Positions 1 to 10,557 of a stretch of 24,260 nt of DNA are shown here, one piece after another. Below the pieces are notes generated by a model, which was not told the DNA's origin, ran no database searches, and was given only the letters and a program-made list of their open reading frames with translations. The DNA is from Ectocarpus siliculosus (taxonomy: Eukaryota; Sar; Phaeophyceae; Ectocarpales; Ectocarpaceae), in NCBI GenBank assembly GCA_000310025.1, contig FN649734.1, positions 1,509,131 through 1,533,390 on the forward strand, given 5' to 3'. Position 1 is the stretch's first letter, and each line of letters opens with the position of its first letter. The position numbers were made by a program, and so were the translations under genes.

Positions 1-1
1 T

Positions 2-33
<32 letters not shown>

Positions 34-92
34 TTCTCATTGACGAGTGCCCTCCCCCAAACGCGTGCCTTTTTGTCTTGACCTCCTCAAAG
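1..92 (+). other. Presumed end of an intron of the DOA10-like gene, with a 31-bp poly-C run
   Basis: A C homopolymer fills 3-33. It is followed by pyrimidine-rich sequence ending in caaag at 88-92, which I read as the 3' splice site. The frame of the next exon stays open back through this stretch, so the exon could start further left. The tgacgag at 41-47 offers another AG. Homopolymer length is often unreliable in assemblies. Confidence 0.4.
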
Positions 93-1314
93 GTGATGGT
101 GCCAACGCATTGCAAGGGTTTCTTGGCTCCCCGGCTGACCTCTAGGTTCCTGCCCGAGTTTTGGCTATCCCCGATGGTTCTCGGGATTGGGGAGCCCACT
201 CAGGGCGACAGGGTGAGTAACCTTGCTTTTCTATTTTCGTGAAAGTGAAAGACAACATTTTTAGGTAGTGTTTTGTTTTCTTTGCTGAAACACAACGAAT
301 AGAATCCAACTCTATCCACTATCCACAGATATTTTTTTCATTTTTATTTTTTATTTTTGAGAGGAAAGTCTTGTTCCGAAGGAAGGGCCTGGACCCGATC
401 CCACGGCGAGAGACCGAGATGTGCCAAAAGTTGTTACTGCTGTAGTGATAAAAACGTGCTCTTGTACTCCCGTCGCGCCACATACTTGCAGCCAAATTAT
501 TTTGCTGTTCCTCCTGTGTGCCGTTATCCATGGTGAGGCGGGGGGTACGCGCAGGATATGAACGGAATCTTAGCCTTGTTGTTCTTCGTTTTCGGTGCCA
601 GAGCTGCAGAACTTACACTGTCGTTCCTCAAGGTGCCGTCTTCATACCACGCCCCCACACACACACACCGTTTTGTTTCTTCGCACGGCGTTCGTGGTGA
701 TGACCGACCGGTGGGCGCGGCCCCGCAGCTGGGAATGGACCTGGTCATCGTCCACTTCATCCTCCCCGTGGTGATGGAACACCTCAAGATCAGGGGGCCC
801 GTGAGAAGGGCGGCGTGCTGGGTGCTCTCGGCGGCCTGCGGCGCCACCGGCACGAGGGGGCTTCTCCTCCACCCCGCACTCGTAGCGGGTGAGAACACTA
901 GTTATTATTGAGGCCTTCCTGCGTTCTTTTTTTCGAGCGCGCGGCGATACATTAAGAAACCGGCACGCCACGAGACGGTGCTCAACCTTGCCACCGCCGT
1001 AGTATTTTTTGTCTTTCCATTTTTTTTGTTTTATCGGGCGCTGTTCCGGTCAAACTGACGGTTCGCCGCCTTAAAAAAGGAGGAATGACTGGCTGGTGGT
1101 GTGTTGGTGTGTTGGTGTGTTGGTGTGTTGGTGTGTTGAGATCGGGGAAGGGGGTGACGATGGCCGTGAAAAACCAAGCGGATCGAAAGAGACAACAAAA
1201 AAAACATGCCCTGGCGAACGGGAAAGGGAGGAAGGAGCAGATCGTTCGTCTCCTCAGTCCTGCCTTCAGCTCCTGTGCTGAAACGGCAGTGCTAGCGTTC
1301 TCTCTCCCTTGTTT

Positions 1315-1356
<42 letters not shown>

Positions 1357-4300
1357 TTTTCGTCCTGTCAGTGTTGGTCGTTTTCGTCCTGTCAGTGTTG
1401 GTTGTTTTCGTCCTGTCAGTGTTGGTTGTTTTCGTCCTGTCAGTGTTGGTCGTTTTCGTCCTTTCAGTGTTGGTCGTTTTCATCTTGGGGCGAAGCGATG
1501 GATGTTTGCAATTGGATGGTTGCTGCCGCCAGGGACGCTGTCGATCGGCCACGCGCGCCCAATACACTTGGGGGTTTGTCGTTTCACTTGCCACCGCACA
1601 CGCCTCAGAGAATCACCCTTCCGTTCCCGCCGCATACAACGACCCCGGCCATTCTTTGCTGTTTGAAACAACATCAACCCGCGCCTACGTCATTGTGCAT
1701 ACATACGCACACGTTTTTTGTTTGTTTCCACTGTGACTGGCGTCGTTTCATTGGCGGACCAATCGTCGTGAGTTGAGCACGCCTCCCCAAAGAACCACAC
1801 GACGGACACACCCCTCGCGTTCACGCCCGCTGCCCTTCTTGCCCCCCTTGCAGGGATGCGAGTTCAGTGGTCTACAACGACTAAACCCTACCCCCCGCAG
1901 CTCTTTTTTTTTTTCACAGGACTTTATCTTGTTCATCTATCATACATACGGTCATTCCTCAATTTCGTGTCTTCGTACCTCCGCCGCGCGCTATCCATCC
2001 CCCAGGACGAGGCGCCGCTGCCAACGATCCCGACGACCTCGATGACCTCGAGCTACCCCAGCCGCAAGCCCCGCCGCCGCCGCCGCCGCAGATCCCGCCT
2101 CTTCCGGTGCTTGGCAACCCTCAGCCACCGGCCGGAGGGGGGGCACAGCAGCAGCAGGCAGGCGACGGCGAGTTGAACGACAACGAAGGGGGGGCCGCAG
2201 ATGAACGGGGGGTTGGGGAGGGTGGTGGTGGTGGTGGTGGTGGTGATGCATATGGCGTAGGCGGAGAGGCGCCGAGAGCCGTCCGCGGAGAGGGTGGCGC
2301 GTTAGGGGAGGGTGGCGAGGGGATCGGCAGAGTGGAGGAGGAGGGGGGTGATGGGGGAGGAGTCGTCGGCGGGGGGGTCGAAAGAGAGGAGGAGGGGGGC
2401 GGTGGGGGGGCAGTTGCTCAGGAGCAGGAGGAGGAGGAGGAGGAAGGGGGAGAGGGATACGAGAGAAGGGGAGCTTTTGCGCACGTTGTGGAGGCGATGA
2501 GGGTTTATGCCGCGGGGTCCCTGGTGTGCATCGCCCTCGCGGTGGTGCCGGCGGCGACGGTTCTCCTTCCTCTTGTCACAGGTGAGGGGGAGGGGGGGGC
2601 GGTGGCGGCGGCGTGATTTGGAAAGTTGAAGAGATGACCCCCAATATTCAGTTCCTGGCCAATAGAGAGGTCGCACACAAGACAAATAGGAGCGTGAGAG
2701 GGCATTTTTCTCGTCGTTGAACTTATCAGAATTTGTAGTGCGGTATATAGAGAGAATTGGCATGTAGAATTCATACAAGTCCTCCCCCAACAAAACACGC
2801 ACACACACACACACACACCGGGTCCCAGATTGTGGCCTTTAGAAGTATTGTGTGTTTTCAACCCCCACTGAGACTGACGTCTTTTCATTGGTCAGCCTGT
2901 TTGCGCGGTCGACAAGAAAAAACACACACACACACAAAACACACCACTTTTTATTGTGAAGCACCCCCCTGATGATTTGTTGCTCGGAAAAAAAGCTAAC
3001 CTCAGATGCTTTCGTTGCTATGCATGTCATGCTTCTAAGTCGCAAACACCTCACGTTTGTTATATATTTTTCCCCTCTTGTCGCCAGGACGATCCCTCTT
3101 CGCGGCGATGGGCCTGCCGCTAGACGACGACCTCCCTCCTCTCGTAGCCGGTGGACTGCTCTGCGCGGCGTGGGCTTGGGGTAAGGGTCATGTTCTCCTC
3201 TGCCGTATCGTCTCCTCTTATATATCTTACATTTTGGACCTTTGTTTTTTGTTTTTCTTTGAAGAGATTCGTTGGGAACGGTTACACTCGATCGGCCCCG
3301 GAATTGGGTCCGGGTTGAGCCGAATGGATGAAGCAAGACGGTTGGTGCGGAATAGTAAGATAGTGACTGATCTTTGTATGGACAGGTTAGCGCTAGAATG
3401 CATGCAGAGTTTCTTTGTAAGGAGAGGCTAGCGGTAGAGTGACAAGCCGCTTGGTAGGGAGAGGTTGGCGGTAGAATTCCCGTCTCCGATATGTTGAGCA
3501 TGCCAGCAGCCTGTTTTGTCGCCTCTTTGGGCTGTAGCGATCACCCTGCCCCCCCGAACACCTCGTGTATTGTAGCTCCCGCGGTGTTGTGTAGTGTGGA
3601 TGAGATGAGTTGCCCCCGCCACGTTACATGTCCACTATTGTCATGGTAGCGGCGTGAGGAACTCTGCGGCTTAGGGCCGTGCGGGCTAGACGGCGATATG
3701 TACGACGTGGGGGTTCCGTGTTTAAATCCAGAACATGGATCGCGCTGCTGCGATGCCCCCGGTCGAAAACGAAATTTCTCAAGAATTTCGGTGGTTTTCT
3801 CAAAGTGGGCAACAGGAACAATAATACGTGTCCTCAAGTCCCCCCCCCCCCCCGCCCTCGTCTCTGTCTCCGTCCTTTCGAGGACGCGTGGTCAACAGCC
3901 TTAAAGCTAAGCTAACGCATATACCCCACCCGTCCCCCGCACGTGCGTTATTTTTTTTTTCGGCTCAAGCTCTCTCGGCGCTGATCCGGCTGCAAGTGGC
4001 TGCCGGACAGCACCGCCGCCTTTTGTGCAACGCCCTAATGCTTGCAGGTACGGAGTCATGGTTACTGGTGTCTGCCTTGCCAAAGATCAAAGCATTATCA
4101 AGCGGTATCGTGCTTAGTGCTCGTTTGTCCAATCGTCGAGCGCTTTGGTCTTTGCCCACAGCCGCAATAAAATCAGGACGATATCGTTTTTTTTCGGTCT
4201 GGTGTGGTTGGAGATTGTTTTCTCGTAGTGGTAAAGTCGACGCTCTTGCCGTTTGCAGCAGTCCTCGTTCCTCTTCCTTTTTCGTGCAGCGCGTTTTTCA

Positions 4301-4744
4301 ATGTTTGTTCGATGTCATGTTATATCCGCCCAACTTCTGTGTGGTGCCACCGATCACTAGCGAGCACTCACGGCCTGCTGTTGGTACTGTAGGACGTCGA
4401 CACGCTCGCGGTGGCCCTTCTTTTACGGTCCACTTAAGAAATGGTCATCATGGTTTCTTTTTGGTTTACGAATTTTTTTTGGAAAGTGCTGCCGAACGTG
4501 GCAGTCCTCGCTTCGTCAAATACCGTACGTCCGCGGCAAGAGAATAGCTACTGTGGCACACATCGCGCTGTGTCTCTAATACTGAAATAGCAGAAGTCCA
4601 TGCTACCTTTTGACCATTCACCGAGTTTATGTCCACCGCTTCGTTAGTAAACCACCGCCGCCGCCGCCGCCGCCGCTGTGGGCGCTTTCTTTTCTCGCGT
4701 CCGTGGCGCACCGCGGTCGACTGACTCTTCTCTCTCTCTCGCTC

Positions 4745-4811
<67 letters not shown>

Positions 4812-7800
4812 CACCACCTACCATACACGTTTTATTTCCCCACCATCATGATCATCATGATCATGAATCCAGGGAAGTGGTTCGTGATCGGCGCCCTGCT
4901 GGTGGGCGCCTTGCCCGGCCTGACGGGGCTGTTGGTCCACGACGCCCTTCGAGGGCCTCTGCCCCCCACCGAAGAGACCGCGGCCCTCACGTGGGGCAAG
5001 ATCTGGGCGCTGGGCCTAGTCTGCGTCAAACTCTGGGCGAGGTACAGTATACTAGTATCCATCTACGAAGTCTTACGGCTCGCCTCCTCGAAACAAGTAA
5101 AATCAAGTGGGGAGAGCAACCGTGGCCCACGGCAATCTATAGTACTTATCTGCTGACAATGAATTAGGCCACCCGGCGGAGCTATGATCCGCGGCGGGGT
5201 CTGTCCGTATTTGTGCTTGTTGCGGGTTTCCTCGGAGTTTTTTTTTTTTTTTCCGCAGCCTTGCTTTCCTGGAATGTTGTGCCGGTTCTTTTTTGGCTGT
5301 GTTGCTGTGTGATTTTGATTGGTTAGGAAGATCGAGCTGTGTCTACGTCCCCAGCACGCAACGTTTTCGGAGGACTTTCACTCGGTCGTGGTGGCATGTT
5401 ACACAGGAATCCGGAAATATCCCCGCCGATTTTTTTTTTTTTTTTGTGACGGTGGGGTGGGAGGGCGTCGAGATGATTTGTTCGTCAGTTCTCACTTGTG
5501 ATGGATCTTGCAGCAACAGTTCATAAGCACAGAGCAAAAATCCACGCCACCGTTGCACGCCGCGGCATTGCTGCACAACCTCTCCCGGTGGCCAGCCTGC
5601 TTTGTTCTGTGATTGATGCGGACTGCCGGTTGTGCAGGGCGTCACGGCTTAGTATTGTCTTTTCGCCTCGGGAGCTTTGTTTTGTCAACATCGAACCGCC
5701 TCCCAGGTTAACCCCAATCAGCCCCTATTTTCCCGAAGGACTCTTGCTGCTTGTCAACATTGAATTCCCTCCTAGGTTATCCGCAGTCAACCCCCATTTC
5801 CCCAAAGGCGTGTTGGTGTCTGTCAACACTGAATCCTCTCCAAGACCATCCGCAAACCCGCAAACATCACCCTTTCCCCCCATTTTTTGAAAGGTGCGTG
5901 CTGGCGGGGGCGGTGAGGGACGAGGCGTGGCAAGGACGTCTTCGGCGCTTGAGAGAGAATGGCTTCCGAGGAGTGGACTTCAAGTTCACCATGCTAGAGG
6001 TGCCGCCTTCTTTGACGTTGGTTTTCGTGAGAAGTTGAGAGATTGGTCAGGCGTCTTGCGGGCAGGCTGGCAAACCATACTGAAAATTCAGAGGCAGGAA
6101 GAGATGACTCGGTTGTGTTTTTGTGTTTGGCTTGAGTGATTTTTCTTTTTTGGACGTAGTTTCGTGTCAGGTTTTGATGGCATGTTTTGGGTATCAATCA
6201 AGTTGGCTCCTCGTGCGCCGTTTTTGTGAAGTTGAGAATCGGGTTGGCGTTGTGGGACTCCGGGTATCAAAGGTAGGATGTTAACTCTTCTCCTGAACCA
6301 GCAGCCGATTTTGCCCTCTCCAGCGCCACTTTATGATATGGCCGCACAGGAAGTTCCGATTGTGGTGGGGGTGACACTTGGTCTTGATGCTCTCGTGCTT
6401 GTATACATCGGGTCACACGGGGGGCGGGAGATATTGCGCGAAAATTGTACCCCAATTCTTGAAATTCAAATGGGTTCGACCGCCGCTGGTGGGGGGCGGA
6501 GAGGGTATTTTCATGCATAAAAAACGAAGAAACTGTGGACAGAGCGTTGTATACTGCTGTACTTGATTATGAAGTTTTTTTTTCAGTTACGCGAGCGCGT
6601 CAAGTGTTGGACTAGTACGACAGAAGAAGGTACTGGGTAGAGAGAACGGAACAGTTTTTGATGTGAAGACAAGAACAACATGCGTTTGACGCCTAAGCCG
6701 GTCACGCAGGAGCATGTGAAAGCAAGGAGCAGCTTTCCTTTTCTTGTTTCTGCGTGCCTGTGGTCTTGTTCGATTCTTGGACGCCCTCACTTTCAGATTG
6801 TTCGAAATTCGCCCTATGTCGCAAACCCGCAAACCCCGTTTTTTTTTTGTTTCGGTTGGTTCGAAGAGTGACACAGGTATGTTTCCGACGTCGATCGCAA
6901 ACATCGCCTCGTTTTTTTTTTTTTATGGGTTCGACGTGACACAGGTGTGCTTCCCCCTCCTCGACGTCGTCGGGCAGTTCTACTTCTGGCCGCACCTCTT
7001 GAACCGCTTCGCTCTCCCCCTTCTGGTGGCCAACCAGCGGGACCTCCGTGTCATCCAGAAGGGGATGCCTTTTGTGAGTCAGTCTCCTGAACCCCCCTCG
7101 GTTCTTTTTGTTCACCCGTCTCGTGTTCTCGCCTTTTTGTGGGTCTCTGGTCTTGCTGTTTCAACCATATTCGGTTCTTGTGTTCGTCACTCTTGGTGTT
7201 CTTTTGTTTTTGTTTGTTTGAGGGTCTTTTTTCTCGAGAAGAACCCCGCCGCTTCCATCAGTCCAGTCCCTTGCTTCTTCCAATCGCGGAGAAAGGAGAG
7301 CTTTTTTGCACGAGTCCCGTTTTTTCCTCGCTTTTAAGTATGCAACAGTCAAATCTTCTTCTGCTTGGGAACCGCTCGCCCGCGTGTTACCTATCGATTC
7401 CTGCTTGGGAACCGCTTTTTATTTTTCAACAGAGGGCCATTTTTCCTTGCGTTAAGTTGGAATTGCCCCTCCTACAGCTGTTTCGAATGGGGCACCATTT
7501 TCAAGACTTGGGCGTTAGTCGGCGGCTACCCTGCACCCATTGCGCGGTTTCGATTTTCAACCCACTCGCGATGACGTGCCATTGTTTTCTTCTTCGAGAG
7601 AAGGCCGTGCCTTGCACGAGAGAGTGTGCTCCTCCAGTAGAGCCCCATTCCTGGTTGACGCCTGTTCTTGTTGGCTAGCGCATCCCTTGCATGCAGATTG
7701 GTGCCAACGGCGGTGAAGGCCTCATTTCCACGATGGCGGTTTGCCCCTTGTGCGGACGCCTATTTTACAGTTGTACGCTGTGCGACCGCAGAGGCAGTCA

Positions 7801-8542
7801 CGCGCCGTGTAACTTGATTTGGCGGAGCTATTTCTCCGACAATAAAATAAGATATTCGAATACGCGAACACGCGGGCCTCGCCGTGTTTTCGGCTGTGCG
7901 CGTGCCGCCGCCCCGTTCCTTAGGTGTTCCTCCTGCTGAAGGCTCTTTGGTCGGCTGCGATGTTCGTGGTGAACAAGATGAAGGCTCTCCACGACCTGGT
8001 GAGTGTCCTAGACTAGAGACACCGCCCCCTTTGTTGTGTCCGCCATCGCCGCCTCCGGGCCGAGAGTCATCCGGCATTGTCTCGCCCGTGTCGGTTAGGG
8101 CCATTTGTTACAGAGGGCCATCATCACGAGCTTGAAAACAGCGACGACAAGCTCCTTTGCGTTCTTAAAGCATCAGTCCTCGGACTTGTCAAATGCTCTT
8201 GTCGTTTTCGGGTTGGTGCTTTTCGCGATGCATGGCGTGTTTATGTTGCCATCGGGGGGACTTTGAAGCCCCGCTCGCTCGCTCGCTCGCTCGCGGCAGT
8301 GAAACGCATACACTAGGACAAGGCCAAAGCGGCGAACAAACTTTCTTGGTTGGTGTTCGAATTCAGGCGCGGCGGATTGACTTCTTAAAGCGACTCTCTG
8401 AGAAACCTCCCTCTCCGTGTCCCTACGCCAATCCCCTACGCGGGCGTTGAACGCCCAGATTCGCGACGATGAGTATCTGGTGGGCCTGGAGCTAGAGAAC
8501 ATGCCCCCTCAGGGCCACGCCGACGACGCCACGACGTCATAG
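93..8542 (+). CDS. DOA10: DOA10/MARCH6/SUD1-type ER E3 ubiquitin ligase, C-terminal ten exons (5' end outside window)
   Basis: Exons: 93-212, 729-888, 2006-2581, 3088-3180, 3970-4047, 4873-5041, 5894-5999, 6945-7073, 7924-7998, 8459-8542 (stop TAG 8540-8542). All junction phases agree and give 529 uninterrupted residues. Seen: many hydrophobic segments, for example about 262-284, 346-364, 387-398, 435-450 and 478-493. Family landmarks appear in the expected order: an MEHLKIRGP-type helix (exon 2), a GRSLFAAM turn after a membrane segment (exons 3/4), a WGKIWALGLVCVKLWAR stretch (exon 6), WQGRLRRLRENGF (exon 7) and the terminal IRDDEYLVGLELEN (exon 10). These match the C-terminal multi-membrane part of plant SUD1 and human MARCH6. 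Known for the family: an N-terminal RING-CH domain (not in this window) and many membrane passes in the ER; it ubiquitinates misfolded or degron-bearing proteins for ERAD. Odd: exon 3 carries about 150 residues of Pro/Gln- then Gly/Glu-rich low complexity. The first acceptor (92/93) and the exon 7 donor (gtgccg) are the weakest sites. Confidence 0.87.
1098..1137 (+). repeat. Octamer tandem repeat, GGTGTGTT x5
   Basis: Five perfect head-to-tail copies of GGTGTGTT lie inside an intron of the DOA10-like gene. Confidence 0.95.
1318..1353 (+). repeat. (CTG)12 trinucleotide repeat
   Basis: Twelve uninterrupted CTG units sit in an intron, directly before the 24-bp minisatellite. On transcripts from this strand it would be a CUG tract. 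It is not in a recognised exon. Confidence 0.97.
1357..1488 (+). repeat. 24-bp minisatellite, five full copies plus a partial sixth
   Basis: Units begin at 1357, 1381, 1405, 1429 and 1453, with a truncated copy from 1477. Copies differ by one or two substitutions. Each full unit contains a pyrimidine-rich stretch followed by CAG, so each carries an acceptor-like motif. There are no variable spacers, which excludes a CRISPR-like array. Confidence 0.95.
1852..1905 (+). repeat. Dispersed repeat, copy 1 (second copy at 24143)
   Basis: The stretch from agggatgcgag to ggtctacaacgactaaaccc is closely matched near the right end of the window (24143-24230). That copy has an extra 47 bp inserted after acgacta. 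Here the repeat lies in a DOA10 intron, just after a tgcag. The element family is not identified. Confidence 0.6.
2582..3087 (+). other. Intron 3 of the window's DOA10 part (506 bp)
   Basis: The donor is gtgagg and the acceptor is gtcgccag, in phase 1. It contains two short CA runs (about 2797-2818 and 2921-2938). A 27-bp segment (2865-2891) matches 1728-1754 in the previous intron at 24 of 27 positions. I see no gene. Confidence 0.7.
3181..3969 (+). other. Intron 4 of the window's DOA10 part (789 bp)
   Basis: The donor is gtaagg, and the acceptor is ctcaag after a T run, in phase 1. It holds a C homopolymer at about 3840-3853 and the T run at about 3950-3960. No gene or other repeat is evident. 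Confidence 0.7.
4730..4808 (+). repeat. CT/CTGT microsatellite in the DOA10 intron before exon 4873
   Basis: A CT tract with a short (CTGT) block lies in the intron 4048-4872, about 65 bp before the acceptor. A (CCG) run lies upstream at about 4651-4675. The remainder of this 825-bp intron shows nothing recognisable. Confidence 0.95.
5042..5893 (+). other. Intron 6 of the window's DOA10 part (852 bp)
   Basis: The donor is gtacag, and the acceptor is gaaag, in phase 2. It contains T runs (about 5240-5252 and 5430-5444). Its 3' quarter is a degenerate tandem repeat described separately. No gene. Confidence 0.75.
5683..5893 (+). repeat. Degenerate ~69-bp tandem repeat ending at a splice acceptor
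   Basis: tgtcaaca recurs at 5683, 5752 and 5821, exactly 69 bp apart each time. The units also share C-rich middles. Each ends in a purine-AG followed by G-rich, CTTG/TTGG-like sequence: gaag at 5735-5738, aaag at 5804-5807, and the real acceptor gaaag at 5889-5893. Unit 3 is about 17 bp longer. Confidence 0.8.
6000..6944 (+). other. Intron 7 of the window's DOA10 part (945 bp)
   Basis: The donor is gtgccg and the acceptor is gacacag at 6938-6944, in phase 0. It has no gene. Its end contains a duplicated acceptor segment (6819-6962), listed separately. Confidence 0.7.
6819..6962 (+). repeat. Two-copy duplication of a 3' splice-site segment
   Basis: Copy 1 (6819-6894) and copy 2 (from 6895) share, in order, tcgcaaac, a T run, a ggttcga motif and gtgacacag. 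They then share gt-tg-ttcc followed by cgacgtcg. Copy 2 contains the real acceptor (6944) and the first exon bases. Copy 1 is a decayed duplicate with its own gacacag at 6870-6876. Confidence 0.78.
7074..7923 (+). other. Intron 8 of the window's DOA10 part (850 bp)
   Basis: The donor is gtgagt and the acceptor is ccttag, in phase 0. It contains a 16-bp exact direct repeat ctgcttgggaaccgct at 7361 and 7401. No gene is recognised. Confidence 0.7.
8269..8294 (+). repeat. Short CTCG tetranucleotide repeat
   Basis: Five or six CTCG units lie in the last intron (7999-8458) of the DOA10-like gene. The remainder of that 460-bp intron shows nothing else except the hairpin at its end. Confidence 0.9.
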
Positions 8543-9046
8543 TTACGACAGGGCATTACTGTCTCTCTAGTTTCGCTTGTGTCAGTGTCAAATCGCTTCA
8601 GAGATGGACTTGCGTAGAAAGAAGACTATGCTGCGGCGTTAGGGCAGGCATGGTGTTCTCTGTTTTGAGGCACTCATGTGTACCTGCGATAGGAAGCCCA
8701 AAACACCAGAATGTCCGGTCTTGTGACGAACGGGTAGATTTCCGCACGCTTCCGGAGAAATACAAATCTGGCGGTACCCGAGCAGTGGCGCTCATTCTCG
8801 GACTCGACTTACGGCCCTTTCCGGGCAACATCTTCCTGAAGTGCTTGGTCTGGGATTGACCAGATGACCGGCGCGAGCGCGCGGCCAGAACATGGGAGCG
8901 AGGTGGTGGTCACTCACTACTGCTGGAAGACCTAATTATTCATTTGGCTCCTAGGCTACTCGTCGGCTAGAAGACGCGACTGTCAGTGGTATTTGGTTCC
9001 GTTTCGACGTTTTCTTTCGTTTTTTCCCACAGAACAAATAGGAGGA

Positions 9047-9196
<150 letters not shown>

Positions 9197-10451
9197 GCGT
9201 CTGTGAGCGCTTATCTCATGATGCCGATATCGGCAGCACGAAGGGCAAACGGAACTTCGAGCAGCCTGGTCTCCGAGCTTCGTCGGCAGGCCCACCAACA
9301 GGTCTCACGTAGCTTTACAGCGTGGCTACATACCATCGAAACAAAACACAACGCATGGCTTTATTGCGCTAAAGAATCGCAAGAGATAAGTCTGGGTACA
9401 TGCCATCCCTTTGGCTCAGCCCTCCATCGTCTCTCCACGAAAATTGTCGTGCCGGCTTTCTTTGTGTCACGCGGTCTTTTCAATCTCCCGCGTGTGATTT
9501 TCGTGCAATTTTACGACGCCGGCTTCTTTCGCCTTTTTGGCTGGAGCGAGCCACACCCGCAACACACCGGTCCATGTTGACTGCGTCTGCCTGCGAGATG
9601 ACCTCACGCGCGGACTAAGCTCATCCCTGGACGTCCGACTGTAGTTCGTGCGTCCTGACCGCCATACGCTGGCGGTCCACCTTGGTTGGCCGTGATTTTT
9701 CTTCAATCCGGAGGAGGCATTAGCGCCTCTAACGTTGAAGCAATCAGCGGAGAATCCATCACACCGGTGCCCAGGCCAGAACCGTAGGGGCTGGAGGATG
9801 GGTGGAAGATTACGATCGCGTTGTTGGGGCCGATGCCACTGGCGAAATTCGTTCATGCTCATTCGTTTGCCGACGACTCCATGCGTCCAACAACACAGAG
9901 AACCTATCTTGTCTGTTGATAACTTCCACGAGGAATCAGACGGTATCTCAGAAAAATGCCGGGGGAGGTCGATGGTGTATGTTGGCAACTTTGGCCTGGA
10001 GTGAATAGGATATTGACAAACCTGCAGAATGTCGATCTATTAGCAGGACAGATTCGCGACCATTTATAGGCATGTCCACACTATCGACGCGCAAGAACAG
10101 GAGTCCTCACTGAATGCTACCAGATAGCCTGGCCGTGCATTGTTGTCTTCACGCTAATAACCGTATCAGTCTCTGCTCCGAATATACTTCAATAATTTCA
10201 ATTTTTGCCCAACTGCTGACGTCGCGGACGCCTTCCGGGGTTAAAGTCAATTATCTATCCACGTGACATCTGACCTTCTCTTTAGGGAGCATGGCGGTGA
10301 GTGTGGTTCGGTGGATTCTGCTCTTCCAGAAACACCCCGATACACAATCATTTCCATTCCTCCTGCCGTACCAACGTTTTTGCTGTCCCTCCCGGTATGG
10401 GTGTAGCAAGGTCGAGACCCATTGATGCAACACATACATAACGCCGTGATT

Positions 10452-10557
10452 AGCGCCGGTGGCCCTGTAGAGCGCCGGTAAAATTACTGGGCACAAACGG
10501 AATCACCAAGTCAATCTGTACATTGAATAGCGCCGGTTCCCTCTGAATAGCACCGGT
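10452..10557 (+). promoter_or_regulatory. Cluster of four AGCGCCGGT-like boxes upstream of the secreted-protein gene
   Basis: agcgccggt occurs at 10452-10460, 10471-10479 and 10529-10537, with a one-base variant agcaccggt at 10549-10557. The last two sit inside longer tgaatagc-ccggt repeats. The pairs are 19 and 20 bp apart. The boxes lie 0.8-0.9 kb before the ATG at 11325. A regulatory role is only a guess; they could be relics of a short tandem repeat. Confidence 0.3.

Larger units (their letters stand above)
889..2005 (+). other. Intron 2 of the window's DOA10 part (1117 bp), repeat-rich
   Basis: The donor is gtgaga at 889 and the acceptor is cccccag at 2005, in phase 1. It holds an 8-bp tandem repeat (1098-1137), a CTG triplet run (1318-1353) and a 24-bp minisatellite (1357-1488). 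It also contains copy 1 of a dispersed repeat (1852-1905). The open frames here encode Cys- or Leu-runs that come from the CTG tract and are not genes. Confidence 0.75.

Noticed and set aside
1357-1488. CRISPR-like array
   Set aside because: Direct 24-bp tandem repeat without spacers, in a eukaryotic intron.
1085-1776. Open frames with poly-Cys, poly-Leu or poly-Ala and FRPVSVG-type repeats
   Set aside because: They are translations of the CTG run and the 24-bp minisatellite inside a DOA10 intron.
9467-9988. 173-codon minus-strand open frame in the spacer
   Set aside because: No recognisable motif or domain and no splice context; this length can occur by chance at this GC content.
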